Shown here piece by piece: positions 34,865 through 44,465 of a stretch of 64,000 nucleotides of DNA. Position numbers and translations under genes: made by a program. The stretch lies in assembly GCA_905339235.1 (NCBI GenBank), contig CAJPFG010000004.1, positions 62,001 to 126,000 on the forward strand, given 5' to 3'. The notes beneath the pieces are model-generated. The model saw only the letters and a list, made by a program, of their open reading frames with translations. It had not been told where the DNA came from and did not search any database. Numbering within the stretch: the first letter of the stretch is position 1; each line of letters begins with the position of its first letter. Source of the stretch: Phycisphaerales bacterium (GTDB lineage: Bacteria > Planctomycetota > Phycisphaerae > Phycisphaerales > UBA1924).

Positions 34865-36217
34865 ATGAAGACCATCATTGAGCCATTCCGCGTCAAGTCC
34901 GTTGAGCCCTTTCGGATGACCACCCGCAAAGAGCGGGAAGCCATCCTTCGTGCGGCCTGTTTCAACCCCTTCCTGATCCACGGGCGCGACGTGATGATCG
35001 ACCTCCTCACGGATTCGGGCACCAGCGCCATGAGCAGCGAGCAATGGGCCGGCGTGATGCGCGGGGACGAAACCTACGCCGGGAGCGAGTCGTTCTACCG
35101 CCTGCGAGATGTGCTGCACGACCTGACCGGCTTCCAGAACATCCTGCCCACGCACCAGGGCCGGGCGAGCGAGCGAATACTGTTCGAACTGGTCGGCGGG
35201 GCGGGCAAGATCGTCCCCAACAACGCGCACTTCGACACGACCCGCGCCAACACGGAGCACAGCGGCGCCGAGGCGGTTGACCTCGCGATCCCCGAGGCGT
35301 CGCAGCCGCGCAACCGGCACCCGTTCAAGGGAAACATGGACGTGGGGGCGCTGGAGGCGCTCATCCGGCGCGTCGGGCGGGACCGGATTCCGGTGGTGAT
35401 GATGACGGTGACGAACAACACCTGCGGCGGCCAGCCCGTGAGCCTGGAAAATCTCCGCGCCGTCCGCAAAGTCTGCGACGCTCATCGCCTCCCGCTCTTT
35501 CTGGATGCGTGCCGATTCGCGGAGAACGCCTGGTTCATCCGTACGCGCGAACGCGGCCAAGGCGGCCGCGGCGTGCGCGAAATCGTCCGCGAAATGTTCG
35601 ACCTGGCCGACGGCGCCACCATCTCCGCGAAGAAGGACGGCCTGGTCAACATCGGCGGGTTGTTGATGATCCGCGAGCCCGGGCTCTTCCAGCGGGCGTG
35701 CAACCTGCTCATCCTGACCGAGGGCTACGTCACCTACGGCGGTCTGGCCGGGCGCGATCTCGAAGCCATGGCTCAGGGATTCCGCGAGGTCGTGGAAGAC
35801 GACTATCTCGGCTACCGCGTGCGCGGCGTCGAGTACCTGGGCGAGAAGCTCCTCGCCTCCGGCGTGCAGGTCATCGAGCCCGCCGGCGGGCACGCGATCT
35901 ACATCGACGCCGCGCACTTCGCACCGCACATCCCGCGCGACCAGTTCCCCGGGCAGGCGCTGGTCTGCGGGCTGTACCGGATCGGCGGAATCCGCAGTTG
36001 CGAGATCGGCAGCGTCATGGCCGGGCCGGGGCGAACCCCCGCAATGGAGCTCGTCCGCCTGGCCATCCCCCGGCGCGTCTATACCCAGAGCCATATCGAC
36101 TACGTCGCCGAGGCGTGCGGGGAGTTGTACGCGCAGCGCGACGAGTTGCGCGGGCTGCGGATCGTGGAAGGACCGGAAGTCCTGCGGCACTTCACCGCGA
36201 AGTTTGCGGAAATCTGA
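34865..36217 (+). CDS. tnaA: Tryptophanase
   Basis: 450 residues, PLP enzyme producing indole, pyruvate and ammonia from tryptophan. Motifs are [54 protein letters not shown], and PLP lysine in ISAKKDGLVNIGGLLM (Lys257). Ile381 in IRSCEIGSVMAG stands where tyrosine phenol-lyase has Arg, supporting tryptophanase. The chosen ATG lies downstream of a TTG that would add 23 Pro/Arg-rich residues. A TATACT -10-like element is at 34781-34786. No tnaC-like leader peptide was found. Confidence 0.9.
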   Translation: MKTIIEPFRVKSVEPFRMTTRKEREAILRAACFNPFLIHGRDVMIDLLTDSGTSAMSSEQWAGVMRGDETYAGSESFYRLRDVLHDLTGFQNILPTHQGRASERILFELVGGAGKIVPNNAHFDTTRANTEHSGAEAVDLAIPEASQPRNRHPFKGNMDVGALEALIRRVGRDRIPVVMMTVTNNTCGGQPVSLENLRAVRKVCDAHRLPLFLDACRFAENAWFIRTRERGQGGRGVREIVREMFDLADGATISAKKDGLVNIGGLLMIREPGLFQRACNLLILTEGYVTYGGLAGRDLEAMAQGFREVVEDDYLGYRVRGVEYLGEKLLASGVQVIEPAGGHAIYIDAAHFAPHIPRDQFPGQALVCGLYRIGGIRSCEIGSVMAGPGRTPAMELVRLAIPRRVYTQSHIDYVAEACGELYAQRDELRGLRIVEGPEVLRHFTAKFAEI

Positions 36218-36242
36218 GGTCGCCTTCGAATGGAGGGGACCG

Positions 36243-38333
36243 ATGTCCCGAACCGCAAACCGCGAATCCCAAACGACACCGCACGGCGACCCGCGCGTGG
36301 TGCACCTCGAGCAAAGGCCCGGAGACAATGACCCGGGTGTCACCTCGCGTCCGCGCCGATGGCGGGCCCTGACGCTGATCCTGGTGTACGTGCTCATGGG
36401 CGCTCACGTCGCGCATTGGCTGCTCGCGGGCCGCACGCTCGGGCCGGTGGTCTTCTCCGAATCGATGTACGCGCTGGAAATCGGGCGCATCAACCCCGGG
36501 TTCGTGTTCTTCGCCGTGACGTTGGTCGCAACGCTGCTCGCGGGGCGGTTCCTGTGCGGCTGGGCGTGCCACATGGCCGGGTTGCAGGAGTTGTGCGCGT
36601 GGATACTCGGCAAGGTGGGGATCCGGCCGCGCCAGTTCCGCGTGCGCCTGCTCGGGTACGTCCCGCTCGCGCTGGCGCTGTACATGTTCGTATGGCCGAC
36701 CTTCAAGCGCGAGGCGCTCATCCCCGCGATGACGCGGTGGTGGCCGGAAGGAGTGGGCCTGATCAAACCCGTCGCCGAGTTTCCAGGGTTCCAGAGCGCG
36801 CTGCTCACCGACAATCTGTGGTCGCCTCTTCCCGGCATTATCGTCTGCGTCGTGTTCCTGCTGATCTCCGGGTTCGCGACCGTGGCCTTCCTGGGCGCGC
36901 GCGGGCTCTGCCGATTCGGCTGCCCCTACGGCGGGTTCCTGCGATACGCCGAGCAACTCGCCCCGGCCCGCATCGTGGTGGACCCGCTGGCGTGCGATGA
37001 GTGCGGCCGCTGCACCGCGGCGTGCGCCTCGGGCGTCCGCGTGCTGGACGAAATCCGCTCGTACGGCATGGTGGTGGACAAAGAGTGCGTGCGCTCGCTG
37101 GACTGCATCAGCGTCTGCCCCACCAACGCGCTCTCCTTCAAGATCACCACCCCCGCGCTCTTTAAAGGCACTCCCCTCGTGCCGCGCCCCAAGCCGCAGT
37201 ACGACACGACCTGGCGCGAAGAAATCCTCGTGACGGGCGTGTTCCTGGCGTCCCTGCTGGTGACTCGCGGGCTGTACGGCCGCGTGTCGCTCCTGATGGG
37301 CGTGTCCATCGCGGCGTGCCTGTCGTTCGTCGCGTGGAAGTCCTATCGAATGCTTCGTCAGCGCGACGTGCGGCACCTCGGGCTGCAACTCAAGCGCGCG
37401 GGGTCGCTGCGACCCGCCGGCGTCGCGTTCCTTGCCATGGCGGCGGCGCTCCTCGCCCTCCTGATTCATTCCGCGTCCGTGCGGGCCATCCTCTGGCGCG
37501 CCGGGCAACTCGATGCTGCCGTCACGGTGACCTCAGACGCCGTCTTCTCCGGCGACCCCGCCGCCGTGCCACCCAACATGAAGTCGCTCGCGCGGCGGGC
37601 CCTCGATCTGTACCACCTCGGCGCCGGCATGGGTCGCGGCGGCATCGCCCTCGCCGATACTCCCGAATTCGACGTTCGCGAAGCATGGCTCTCGCTGGTG
37701 ACCGGTGATCTCGCCGGCGCCGAAGCATCGCTCCAGAGGGCGGTGGGCAATCCTGTTCAAGCCGATGCTCGCGTGCATCGCGTGCTGGGCACTCGCGTTC
37801 CCAGCGATCCCCTCGCCGTGGACCTTGCTCGGATCATTTACATGCAGGGCGATGCCCAACGCGCCGAGGAGTATCTCACGGCGATCACAGAGCGCAATCC
37901 CGGATTTCACCAGTCGCTTGACGCCCTGGCGGCGATCTACGCCGGCACCGGGCGCACCGATATGGCCCGCGCCGTATTCGAGCACTCGAGCCAACGCCTC
38001 CCCAGTGACGCCTATGTCCGCGCCCGCTTGGGCATGATCCAGTTGGCCGAGGGCCAGTCGGAAGTCGCGCGGCGCACGCTCGAACAGGCCGCTTCGGACG
38101 CCCCGCGAGATCCCTTCGTTCTGCACCAACTCGCGGCCGCGAGGTTCGCGAACGGCGATGTGGACGGCGCGGTCGCGTCGCTGCGACAGGCCGCCGCTCT
38201 GGATCAACGGTTCGCCGCGGCGCACCTGCAAGCCGCGACGGCCATGCTGCGCCAAGCAGGCCGCGACGCGGATGCGGACGCGTTGCTCTCCGATTCACCG
38301 AGCACGCCCATCCACGCCGCGCCTCACCCCTGA
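36243..38333 (+). CDS. NapH/CcoG-like membrane ferredoxin fused to a TPR domain
   Basis: 696 residues with GGAGGGG before the start. The N-terminal membrane part (about 40-250) has several spans and the paired motifs RFLCGWACHMAGLQEL and GLCRFGCPYGGFLRY, typical of NapH/NosR/CcoG quinol-linked proteins. Two cysteine clusters follow: CDECGRCTAACASG (four Cys) and CVRSLDCISVCPTN, in which Ser replaces the second Cys, leaving three. After further spans, a TPR-like region (about 440-690; AEEYLTAITERNPGFHQSLD, ARRTLEQAASDAP) extends to the C terminus. Probably passes electrons from quinol to a periplasmic or cytoplasmic partner, with the TPR docking it. It lies directly after tryptophanase on the same strand. 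Confidence 0.88.
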   Translation: MSRTANRESQTTPHGDPRVVHLEQRPGDNDPGVTSRPRRWRALTLILVYVLMGAHVAHWLLAGRTLGPVVFSESMYALEIGRINPGFVFFAVTLVATLLAGRFLCGWACHMAGLQELCAWILGKVGIRPRQFRVRLLGYVPLALALYMFVWPTFKREALIPAMTRWWPEGVGLIKPVAEFPGFQSALLTDNLWSPLPGIIVCVVFLLISGFATVAFLGARGLCRFGCPYGGFLRYAEQLAPARIVVDPLACDECGRCTAACASGVRVLDEIRSYGMVVDKECVRSLDCISVCPTNALSFKITTPALFKGTPLVPRPKPQYDTTWREEILVTGVFLASLLVTRGLYGRVSLLMGVSIAACLSFVAWKSYRMLRQRDVRHLGLQLKRAGSLRPAGVAFLAMAAALLALLIHSASVRAILWRAGQLDAAVTVTSDAVFSGDPAAVPPNMKSLARRALDLYHLGAGMGRGGIALADTPEFDVREAWLSLVTGDLAGAEASLQRAVGNPVQADARVHRVLGTRVPSDPLAVDLARIIYMQGDAQRAEEYLTAITERNPGFHQSLDALAAIYAGTGRTDMARAVFEHSSQRLPSDAYVRARLGMIQLAEGQSEVARRTLEQAASDAPRDPFVLHQLAAARFANGDVDGAVASLRQAAALDQRFAAAHLQAATAMLRQAGRDADADALLSDSPSTPIHAAPHP

Positions 38334-38476
38334 TCGGGCGAACAAGGACTTCGCGGTGCGGTGCTCAAGGTGCGAAGTTCCGCGCTTCCCGGCCCACCTT
38401 GCGCTTATCGGTCCAGACTCAACGCGCCGGATACCGGAACTCGCCCGTTCCGCGCCCCCCGGTCATTCACCGGTAG

Positions 38477-39052
38477 ACTCTTGTCCGCCAACTCTCAGAG
38501 TCCCAGGCCGAGATCGCGAACAAGAACGCCGAACTCGAGCGGCTCGCCACGACCGATTCGCTCACCGGATGCCTCAACCGCCGCGCCATGCTCGACCGCG
38601 CCAGCATGTACTGGGCGATTTCCATGCGCCGTCAGACGCCCGTCTCCTGCGTCATGGTGGACGTGGACCACTTCAAGGCCGTCAACGACACCCACGGCCA
38701 CCACACCGGCGATCTCGTGCTCAAGCAGGTCGCCGAACTCCTCCGCGCCACCGGCCGAACCGAGGACGCCGTCGGACGCTACGGCGGCGAAGAGTTCTGC
38801 CTGATCCTGCCCGACACCGACACAGCCGGCGCAAAGGCCGTCGCCGAACGCCTTCGCGCCTCCATTGCCGCCACACCCATTCAGGGTGTTTCCATCACCG
38901 CCAGCCTCGGTGTCGCTGACAACCAGCGCGGCCGGCTCACCGTCGAGCAGGTCCTCCAGCGCGCCGACGAAGCGCTCTACCGCGCCAAGCGGAGCGGCCG
39001 GAACCGCGTCGAACTCGCAGGCGACCCCGGCCCACGAAGCGCCGCGGCCTGA
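38477..39052 (+). pseudogene. Diguanylate cyclase (GGDEF) gene missing its 5' end
   Basis: A complete GGDEF domain is encoded: LERLATTDSLTGCLNRRAML, MVDVDHFKAVNDTHGHHTGD, the active site RYGGEEFCLILPDTD, and the end ADEALYRAKRSGRNRVELA. An inhibitory I-site, RTED, lies five residues before GGEEF. The frame continues upstream as a coiled-coil linker (LSESQAEIANKNAELE) to an in-frame TAG at 38474, yet has no ATG, GTG or TTG before the Met at 38588. That Met is inside the domain, after the first helix. The sensory part and the start have been lost, or an unusual start codon is used. The 140 bases upstream hold nothing else. Confidence 0.75.
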
Positions 39053-39142
39053 TCCGCCGCTTCGAATCATTCTCAACTGCATGCACACGATTCTCCCGGC
39101 TGGCGGACCGCACTTTGCCTCCGTAGACTCCGCTCCCTACGA

Positions 39143-40714
39143 ATGCGAGTCATCATCCCAACAGAAGTCAGGCCCGGTGAACGTCGCGTCGCTGCCACGC
39201 CGCAAACGGTGCTGCGCCTCGCAAAGCATGGCCTCGAAGTCAGCGTGCAGGCCGGCGCCGGCCTCTCCCTGGGGCTCCCCGACAGCGCGTATGCCGAGGC
39301 CGGCGCCACGATCGTCGAAGACGCCCGCACTCTCTGGGCGCAGGCCGGCATCATCCTCAAAGTCCGCCCGCCCGAGCAACATCCGGCGCTGGGAGTGCAC
39401 GAAGCCTCTCTCATCCCCGAAGGCGCCCTGCTCATTTGCTTTGTCTGGCCCGCCCAGAACCGCGATCTCCTCGACCGACTCCGCGCTCGCCGCGCTTCCG
39501 TGCTCGCCATGGACTCGGTGCCGAGGATTACCCGGGCTCAGAAGATGGACGCCCTCAGCGCGATGGCCAACATCGCCGGATACCGCGCCGTCATCGAGGC
39601 CGCCAATCAGTTCCCTCGCTTTTTCGCCGGCACCATGACCGCCGCCGGAAAGGTCGATCCCGCCAAGGTGTTGATCATCGGCGCCGGCGTGGCCGGCCTC
39701 GCAGCCATCGGCGCCGCACGCTCCCTGGGCGCCATCGTCCGCGCCTTCGACCCTCGCACCGCGACCCGGGACCAGGTCAAGAGCATGGGGGCCGATTACC
39801 TCGAACTCCCCATCAAGGAGGAGGCCGAAGGCGCCGGCGGCTACGCCAAAGAAGTCAGCAGCGCCTTCCTTCAGGCCGAGATGGCCCTCTTCGCCGCCCA
39901 AGCGATGGAAGTGGACATCATCATCACCACCGCCCTCATCCCCGGAAAGCCCGCCCCCAAACTCATCACCGCCGGCATGGTCGAGAGCATGAAGCCTGGC
40001 TCCGTCATCGTCGATCTCGCGGCCGAGCAGGGCGGTAACTGCGCCATGACCCGGCCCGGCGAAGTCGTCGTCCACAAGGGCGTCACAATCGTCGGCTACA
40101 CCGACCTCCCCAGCCGCATGGCCAGCCTCTCCAGCCAGTTGTACGGCACCACCGTCGTCACCCTCCTGGAAGAAGTCTGGAAAGACGGCAGGATCACCAT
40201 CAACCTCGACGACCAGGTGGTCCGCGGCGCCCTCGTGGCCCACGAGGGCAAGATCACCTGGCCGCCTCCGACTCCCGCGCCCGCCCCACCGCCCGAACCC
40301 GGGGTCGCCGTCAAAGCGCCCAAGGTCGAGCAGAACCGGGTCAACCACCAGCCCGAGCCCAAACCAGCCTCCGGCGCAGTGGCCGCGCTCTGGGCCGTGC
40401 TCGGCGCCGCCGTCATGCTCGGCATCGGCGTGACAGCGCCCCCGACCTTCCTCGGGCACTTCACCGTTTTCGTGCTCGCCTGCTTCGTCGGCTGGCAGGT
40501 CGTGTGGAACGTCAAGCCCGCCCTCCACACCCCGCTCATGAGCGTCACCAACGCCATCAGCGGCATCATCCTCATCGGGGGAATGCTGCAACTCGCCCAC
40601 GCCCGGCTCGACGCCCCCACCATTCTCGGCGCCGTCGCCGTGCTCATCGCCACAATCAATATCGCCGGCGGGTTTCTCGTGACCCAGCGAATGCTCGCCA
40701 TGTTCCATCGCTGA
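39143..40714 (+). CDS. pntA: NAD(P) transhydrogenase, alpha subunit
   Basis: 523 residues. Proton-translocating transhydrogenase moving hydride between NAD(H) and NADP(H). The NAD-binding domain I is at about 1-375: [60 protein letters not shown] and [21 protein letters not shown] Pro-rich linker follows, then four membrane spans (about 425-523) with [20 protein letters not shown]. This is the fused one-chain alpha form, as in enterobacteria. The beta subunit starts 9 bases later. Confidence 0.97.
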   Translation: MRVIIPTEVRPGERRVAATPQTVLRLAKHGLEVSVQAGAGLSLGLPDSAYAEAGATIVEDARTLWAQAGIILKVRPPEQHPALGVHEASLIPEGALLICFVWPAQNRDLLDRLRARRASVLAMDSVPRITRAQKMDALSAMANIAGYRAVIEAANQFPRFFAGTMTAAGKVDPAKVLIIGAGVAGLAAIGAARSLGAIVRAFDPRTATRDQVKSMGADYLELPIKEEAEGAGGYAKEVSSAFLQAEMALFAAQAMEVDIIITTALIPGKPAPKLITAGMVESMKPGSVIVDLAAEQGGNCAMTRPGEVVVHKGVTIVGYTDLPSRMASLSSQLYGTTVVTLLEEVWKDGRITINLDDQVVRGALVAHEGKITWPPPTPAPAPPPEPGVAVKAPKVEQNRVNHQPEPKPASGAVAALWAVLGAAVMLGIGVTAPPTFLGHFTVFVLACFVGWQVVWNVKPALHTPLMSVTNAISGIILIGGMLQLAHARLDAPTILGAVAVLIATINIAGGFLVTQRMLAMFHR

Positions 40715-40723
40715 AGACCCGCC

Positions 40724-42139
40724 ATGCTCGACAGCCTTCCAACCGCCGCCTACATCCTCGCGAGCGTGCTCTTCATCCTGAGCCTGGGCGGCCTCTCCCG
40801 CCAGGAAACTTCACGCCGCGGAAATCTCCTCGGCATCATCGGAATGCTCATCGCCCTCGCGGCCACCGCGGTAAGACTCGCCGCCGGCGAAGCGTTCGGC
40901 ACTACCGGTTACGCGGCCCTGGCCGCCGCCGTCATCCCCGGCGCCGTCGTCGGCGCGGTCCTCGCCCGGCGCGTCCAGATGACCGCCATGCCCCAACTCG
41001 TCGCGATCCTCCACAGTTTCGTGGGGGCCGCCGCCGTGCTCGTCGGTATCGCTACGTTCCTCGGACCCCACTCCGAGCACATGACCCACAGCGAGCAGAT
41101 CGTTCACCTCACCGAGATCTTTCTGGGCGTTTGCATCGGCTCGATCACCTTTACCGGCTCCGTGATCGCCTTCGGCAAACTCCAGGGCTTCATCTCCGGC
41201 AAGCCCCTCATGCTCCCCGGCAGGCACCTGCTCAACCTCTTCATGGTGCTCGCCACCATCAGCCTCGGAATCTGGTTCGAGCGCACCTCCCCCGAGCAGG
41301 CCCTGCTCCCGCTGCTCATCGCCACCGCCATCACCGGCGTCCTCGGCGCCCACTCCGTAATGGCGATCGGCGGCGCCGACATGCCCGTCGTGGTCTCCAT
41401 GCTCAACAGTTACTCGGGCTGGGCCGCCGCCGCGGCCGGCTTCATGCTCGGCAACGACCTGCTCATCGTCACCGGCGCCCTCGTCGGAAGCAGCGGCGCC
41501 ATCCTCAGTTACATCATGTGCCGCGGCATGAACCGCTCCTTCATCAGCGTCATCATGGGCGGTTTCGGTACCGCCGAAGGCACCGCGCCCGCCGCCGGCG
41601 GCCCGCAGGGCGAGGTGCGTTCCATCGACGTCGCCGCCGCCACGAACCTCCTCCGCGAGTCCAAGGACATCGTCATCGTCCCCGGCTACGGCCTCGCGGT
41701 CGCCCAGGCTCAGCACGCGCTGGCCGAGGTCGTCCGGCTGGTCCGTGATCGGGGCGCCCAGGTCCGCTTCGCCATCCATCCCGTCGCGGGGCGTCTCCCC
41801 GGGCACATGAATGTCCTCCTCGCCGAGGCGAACATCCCTTACGACATCGTCCTCGAAATGGACGAGATCAACCACGACCTGCCCAAGTGCGACCTCGTCC
41901 TGGTCATCGGGGCCAACGACATCGTCAACCCCAGCGCTCAGGACGACCCCGGCAGCCCCATCGCCGGTATGCCCGTGCTCGAAGTTTGGAAGGCCGGAAC
42001 CGTCATCGTCATGAAGCGAGGCATGGCCAGCGGCTATGCCGGGGTCGATAACCCCCTGTTCTACAAAGCGAACACTCGCCTGCTCTTCGGTGACGCCCGC
42101 AAAACCGTGGACGCGCTCCTGACCGCTCTCCGCGCCTGA
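40724..42139 (+). CDS. pntB: NAD(P) transhydrogenase, beta subunit
   Basis: 471 residues. The N-terminal membrane domain II has about eight spans, with [20 protein letters not shown] and the conserved [20 protein letters not shown]. The cytoplasmic NADP(H)-binding domain III (about 295-471) shows [60 protein letters not shown] and [20 protein letters not shown]. It forms the proton channel and NADP site with PntA, supplying NADPH using the proton gradient. Confidence 0.97.
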   Translation: MLDSLPTAAYILASVLFILSLGGLSRQETSRRGNLLGIIGMLIALAATAVRLAAGEAFGTTGYAALAAAVIPGAVVGAVLARRVQMTAMPQLVAILHSFVGAAAVLVGIATFLGPHSEHMTHSEQIVHLTEIFLGVCIGSITFTGSVIAFGKLQGFISGKPLMLPGRHLLNLFMVLATISLGIWFERTSPEQALLPLLIATAITGVLGAHSVMAIGGADMPVVVSMLNSYSGWAAAAAGFMLGNDLLIVTGALVGSSGAILSYIMCRGMNRSFISVIMGGFGTAEGTAPAAGGPQGEVRSIDVAAATNLLRESKDIVIVPGYGLAVAQAQHALAEVVRLVRDRGAQVRFAIHPVAGRLPGHMNVLLAEANIPYDIVLEMDEINHDLPKCDLVLVIGANDIVNPSAQDDPGSPIAGMPVLEVWKAGTVIVMKRGMASGYAGVDNPLFYKANTRLLFGDARKTVDALLTALRA

Positions 42140-42182
42140 TCCTCTCCAACCCGGTTCCCTCCCCAAAGCCTGAGAGACTTCA

Positions 42183-42221
42183 GGACCATCGACTCTCAAA
42201 TCTGAGAATCCACCCTGGTCC
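42183..42221 (+). terminator. Two-tier hairpin after pntB
   Basis: GGACCA (42183-42188) pairs with TGGTCC (42216-42221), enclosing TCTCA/TGAGA (42194-42198 with 42203-42207). There is no T tract, so this may be a weak terminator or a processing structure between pntAB and the cytochrome genes. Confidence 0.4.
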
Positions 42222-42277
42222 GGGGCTTCAGATTCATCCAAAAGCGGCCTTCGAAGTCCTTTTCAATCAAGGATCGT

Positions 42278-42294
42278 TTGGTATGGTATTTGCA
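42278..42294 (+). promoter_or_regulatory. Sigma-54-type promoter of the first multihaem cytochrome gene
   Basis: TTGGTATGGTATTTGCA has GG (42280-42281) and GC (42292-42293) exactly ten bases apart, and a full TTGCA at -12. It differs from TTGGCACG-N4-TTGCA at only two fixed positions. Transcription would start near 42305, about 90 bases before the ATG at 42395, leaving room for a structured leader. Confidence 0.6.
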
Positions 42295-42394
42295 CTCTTC
42301 TCCTTGGAAGGTCAAAAGGCGTCCGGATCGAACGAGGGTGTTCCCCGATCGGCACGGACAACCGAATGACCCAGAGAAAACAGAGGGAAAAGCC

Positions 42395-43003
42395 ATGAAA
42401 CTCAGGAACCTCTGGCTCGGAACAGCCGCAATCGTCGCCTTGGCGGGGACTAACGCGTTCGGCCAGATCGGGATCTCCCGGCACAACTTCAGTTCTTACG
42501 GATGGTCGGGCGGCGAGATCTGCAAGCCGTGCCATACACCGCACTTCGCCACCATGGCATTCCCGTTGTGGAACCACGACCTCACCAACGCCACCTACAC
42601 CATGCACGAGGGCGAAGGAACGGCCGCGGCCAACATCGACAGCCGCAGCCGCATGTGCCTGGGCTGCCACGACGGAACCGTCGCGCTCGACAGTTTCGGC
42701 GGGGCTACCGGCACCAACTTCATCGGACCGCTCGGAAACGTGGGCATCGACCTGACTGACGACCACCCGATCGGCTCTGACGCGATCTACCCCACCGCCG
42801 CCAGCACCAGTTTCAACCCGCAGGACGCCAGCCACCGCGTCGGCGGCCTGCGCCTTCGCTCTTGGATCAACCCCAGCGGCGTGGAAGAGTACGTGGTGGG
42901 CTGCTCCACCTGCCACGCGGTCCACAACACCGGCAACTATGGCCACATGCTCCGCATGAGCAACGCGTCCAGCGCCCTGTGCCTGACGTGCCACATCAAG
43001 TAA
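42395..43003 (+). CDS. Exported four-haem cytochrome c
   Basis: 202 residues. The signal peptide ends near AFG|QI. Four CxxCH sites: CKPCH, CLGCH, CSTCH, CLTCH, the last four residues from the C terminus. Spacing is irregular, and the segment GIDLTDDHPIGSDAIYPT between haems 2 and 3 recurs in the N-terminal part of the 12-haem protein at 48150, so the two are related. GAGGGAAAAG lies before the start. It is first of the plus-strand redox group, separated from the rest by a terminator at 43044, and may be the most abundant small carrier. Confidence 0.93.
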   Translation: MKLRNLWLGTAAIVALAGTNAFGQIGISRHNFSSYGWSGGEICKPCHTPHFATMAFPLWNHDLTNATYTMHEGEGTAAANIDSRSRMCLGCHDGTVALDSFGGATGTNFIGPLGNVGIDLTDDHPIGSDAIYPTAASTSFNPQDASHRVGGLRLRSWINPSGVEEYVVGCSTCHAVHNTGNYGHMLRMSNASSALCLTCHIK

Positions 43004-43043
43004 CCCTCTCTTGATCGAGAGTCCCGATCCAGGGTTCTGTTGA

Positions 43044-43095
43044 GATCGCCCCGGCGCCGCAGTGGGTGCAGCCCAGCGCCGGGGTGATCCTTTTT
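43044..43095 (+). terminator. Rho-independent terminator after the four-haem cytochrome gene
   Basis: CCCCGGCGC (43049-43057) pairs with GCGCCGGGG (43076-43084), extended by GATC/GATC on both flanks (43044-43047, 43086-43089) and followed by CTTTTTG. This should end or attenuate transcription before the NHL gene at 43185. Confidence 0.88.
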
Positions 43096-43133
43096 GACGG
43101 ACGCACCCCACGGCCGCGCCAGTCGTCGCTATA

Positions 43134-43150
43134 TTGGCATCCCGTTTGTT
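43134..43150 (+). promoter_or_regulatory. Possible sigma-54-type promoter of the NHL-barrel operon
   Basis: TTGGCATCCCGTTTGTT has a perfect TTGGCA -24 element. The -12 element, ten bases on, reads TTGTT where TTGCA is usual, so the GC is degenerate (GT). The position, between a terminator and the next gene, requires some promoter here. TATATT at 43130 could instead be a -10, but no -35 fits. Confidence 0.4.
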
Positions 43151-43154
43151 CTCT

Positions 43155-43175
43155 TCCTGATGTCCCCATCAGGAG
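43155..43175 (+). promoter_or_regulatory. Hairpin covering the ribosome-binding site of the 43185 gene
   Basis: TCCTGAT (43155-43161) can pair with ATCAGGA (43168-43174) around a 6-base loop. The right arm contains the AGGAG (43171-43175) that serves the ATG at 43185, so the folded leader would hide the binding site. Confidence 0.5.
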
Positions 43176-43184
43176 CACCCCCAC

Positions 43185-44447
43185 ATGACCAGACCCTGGA
43201 ACACCCACCTGCTCCGCACCGCGCTCACCGGCTGCCTCTGCCTGCTCCTGAGCGCCTGCGCAAGCACCCCGGCCGCCGACGCACGCCCGTCGAATGCCGC
43301 CCGCTCGTACGCGTTCTGGCCGTTGTTTCCCGCCGATCCACGCATCCAGTTCCTGCGCTCTTTCGGGAGCAGCGACGACCTCGCCCCCAGGAAGGCCAGC
43401 GGGCTGGAGTCCATCGTCTTCGGCAAGGAAGTCACGCAGGAGGCCATGATCAACAAGCCCTACGGCCTGACCATGAAAGGAGGCAAGATCTACGTGTGCG
43501 ACATGCGGGCCGGCTCGCTCGTCGTGCTCGACCTACTCAAAAAGCAGACCCGCCTGGTCGGCGTGGCGGGCTCCGGCCGTCTCACTCACCCCGTGGCCGT
43601 GGCCATCGCCGATGACGGCATGATCTACGTCGCCGAGAGCGACCGCGGCGCCATCATCGTCTTCGACGCCAGAGAACGCTACTCCTACTCCATGGGCTTC
43701 CAGAAGTTCAAGCCCGTCTCTCTCGCCCTCCACGGCGACCGCCTCTACGCATGCGACATGGCAGGGCAGGTCGTCCAGATCTTCGACCGCAAATCCGGTA
43801 GTCACCTGGGATCCATCGGATCAGTGGGCGACGAGGACGGGCAGTTCCGCCTGCCCCTGGGGGTCGCCACCGACGCCGAGGGAAACGTGTACGCCGTTGA
43901 CATGATGAGGGGCCGCGTCCAGAAGTTCTCTCCCGACGGCCGGTTCATCGCCGGAGTCGGCACGATCGGTGACACGCCCGGCACGTTCGCCCGCCCCAAG
44001 CACATCGCGGTGGACGCCGACGGCATCGTCTATGTTGTGGACGCCGCGTTCCAGAACGTCCAGATGTTCGACGACCAACTCCGCCTTCTGATGGCCTTCG
44101 GCGCCGCGGGAGACTTCCCCGGGTCGATGAACCTGCCGGCCGGAATCTGCGTGGTTGAAGACGGCGCACAACTCTTCGCGGATGCCCTCCATCCGGGTTT
44201 CGCCGCCACGCGGCTCGTCGCCGTCACGAACCAGTTCGGCTCTGCCAAGGTCTCGGTCTACGCCTTGGGACAGGCACGCGAGGGATACACCGCCGCGGAC
44301 CTCGCCAAGTCCGCAGCCAAGGTCTCGCCGGGCACCGGCGCCACCCCTGACACGCTTCAACTCCAGGAACTCGGACAGGAGCCCGAGCCCACGCCGGCCC
44401 CCGCTCCCGAAGTTCAACCTACCGCCCCGCCCGTCAGCCCGAAGTAA
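43185..44447 (+). CDS. NHL-repeat beta-propeller lipoprotein (copy 1)
   Basis: 420 residues. The lipoprotein leader has lipobox LSAC (about 22-25). About five to six NHL-like blades follow, e.g. INKPYGLTMKGGKIYVCDMR, LTHPVAVAIADDGMIYVAES, FRLPLGVATDAEGNVYAVDM, and FARPKHIAVDADGIVYVVDA. The C-terminal 60 residues are Pro/Ala/Glu-rich. Shared with the second copy at 47119 are IQFLRSFGS...FGKE-type openings and blade order. Such propellers often bind partner proteins; encoded among cytochromes and a barrel, it probably holds the complex together at the outer membrane. This is inference. Confidence 0.88.
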   Translation: MTRPWNTHLLRTALTGCLCLLLSACASTPAADARPSNAARSYAFWPLFPADPRIQFLRSFGSSDDLAPRKASGLESIVFGKEVTQEAMINKPYGLTMKGGKIYVCDMRAGSLVVLDLLKKQTRLVGVAGSGRLTHPVAVAIADDGMIYVAESDRGAIIVFDARERYSYSMGFQKFKPVSLALHGDRLYACDMAGQVVQIFDRKSGSHLGSIGSVGDEDGQFRLPLGVATDAEGNVYAVDMMRGRVQKFSPDGRFIAGVGTIGDTPGTFARPKHIAVDADGIVYVVDAAFQNVQMFDDQLRLLMAFGAAGDFPGSMNLPAGICVVEDGAQLFADALHPGFAATRLVAVTNQFGSAKVSVYALGQAREGYTAADLAKSAAKVSPGTGATPDTLQLQELGQEPEPTPAPAPEVQPTAPPVSPK

Positions 44448-44465
44448 TCACGGAGACGATCGCGG

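Noticed and set aside
39137-40708. A 523-codon minus-strand frame opposite pntA
   Set aside because: It covers the same positions as pntA, whose protein is fully conserved. The antisense product is a Gly/Asp/Glu/Val-rich sequence without recognisable domains.
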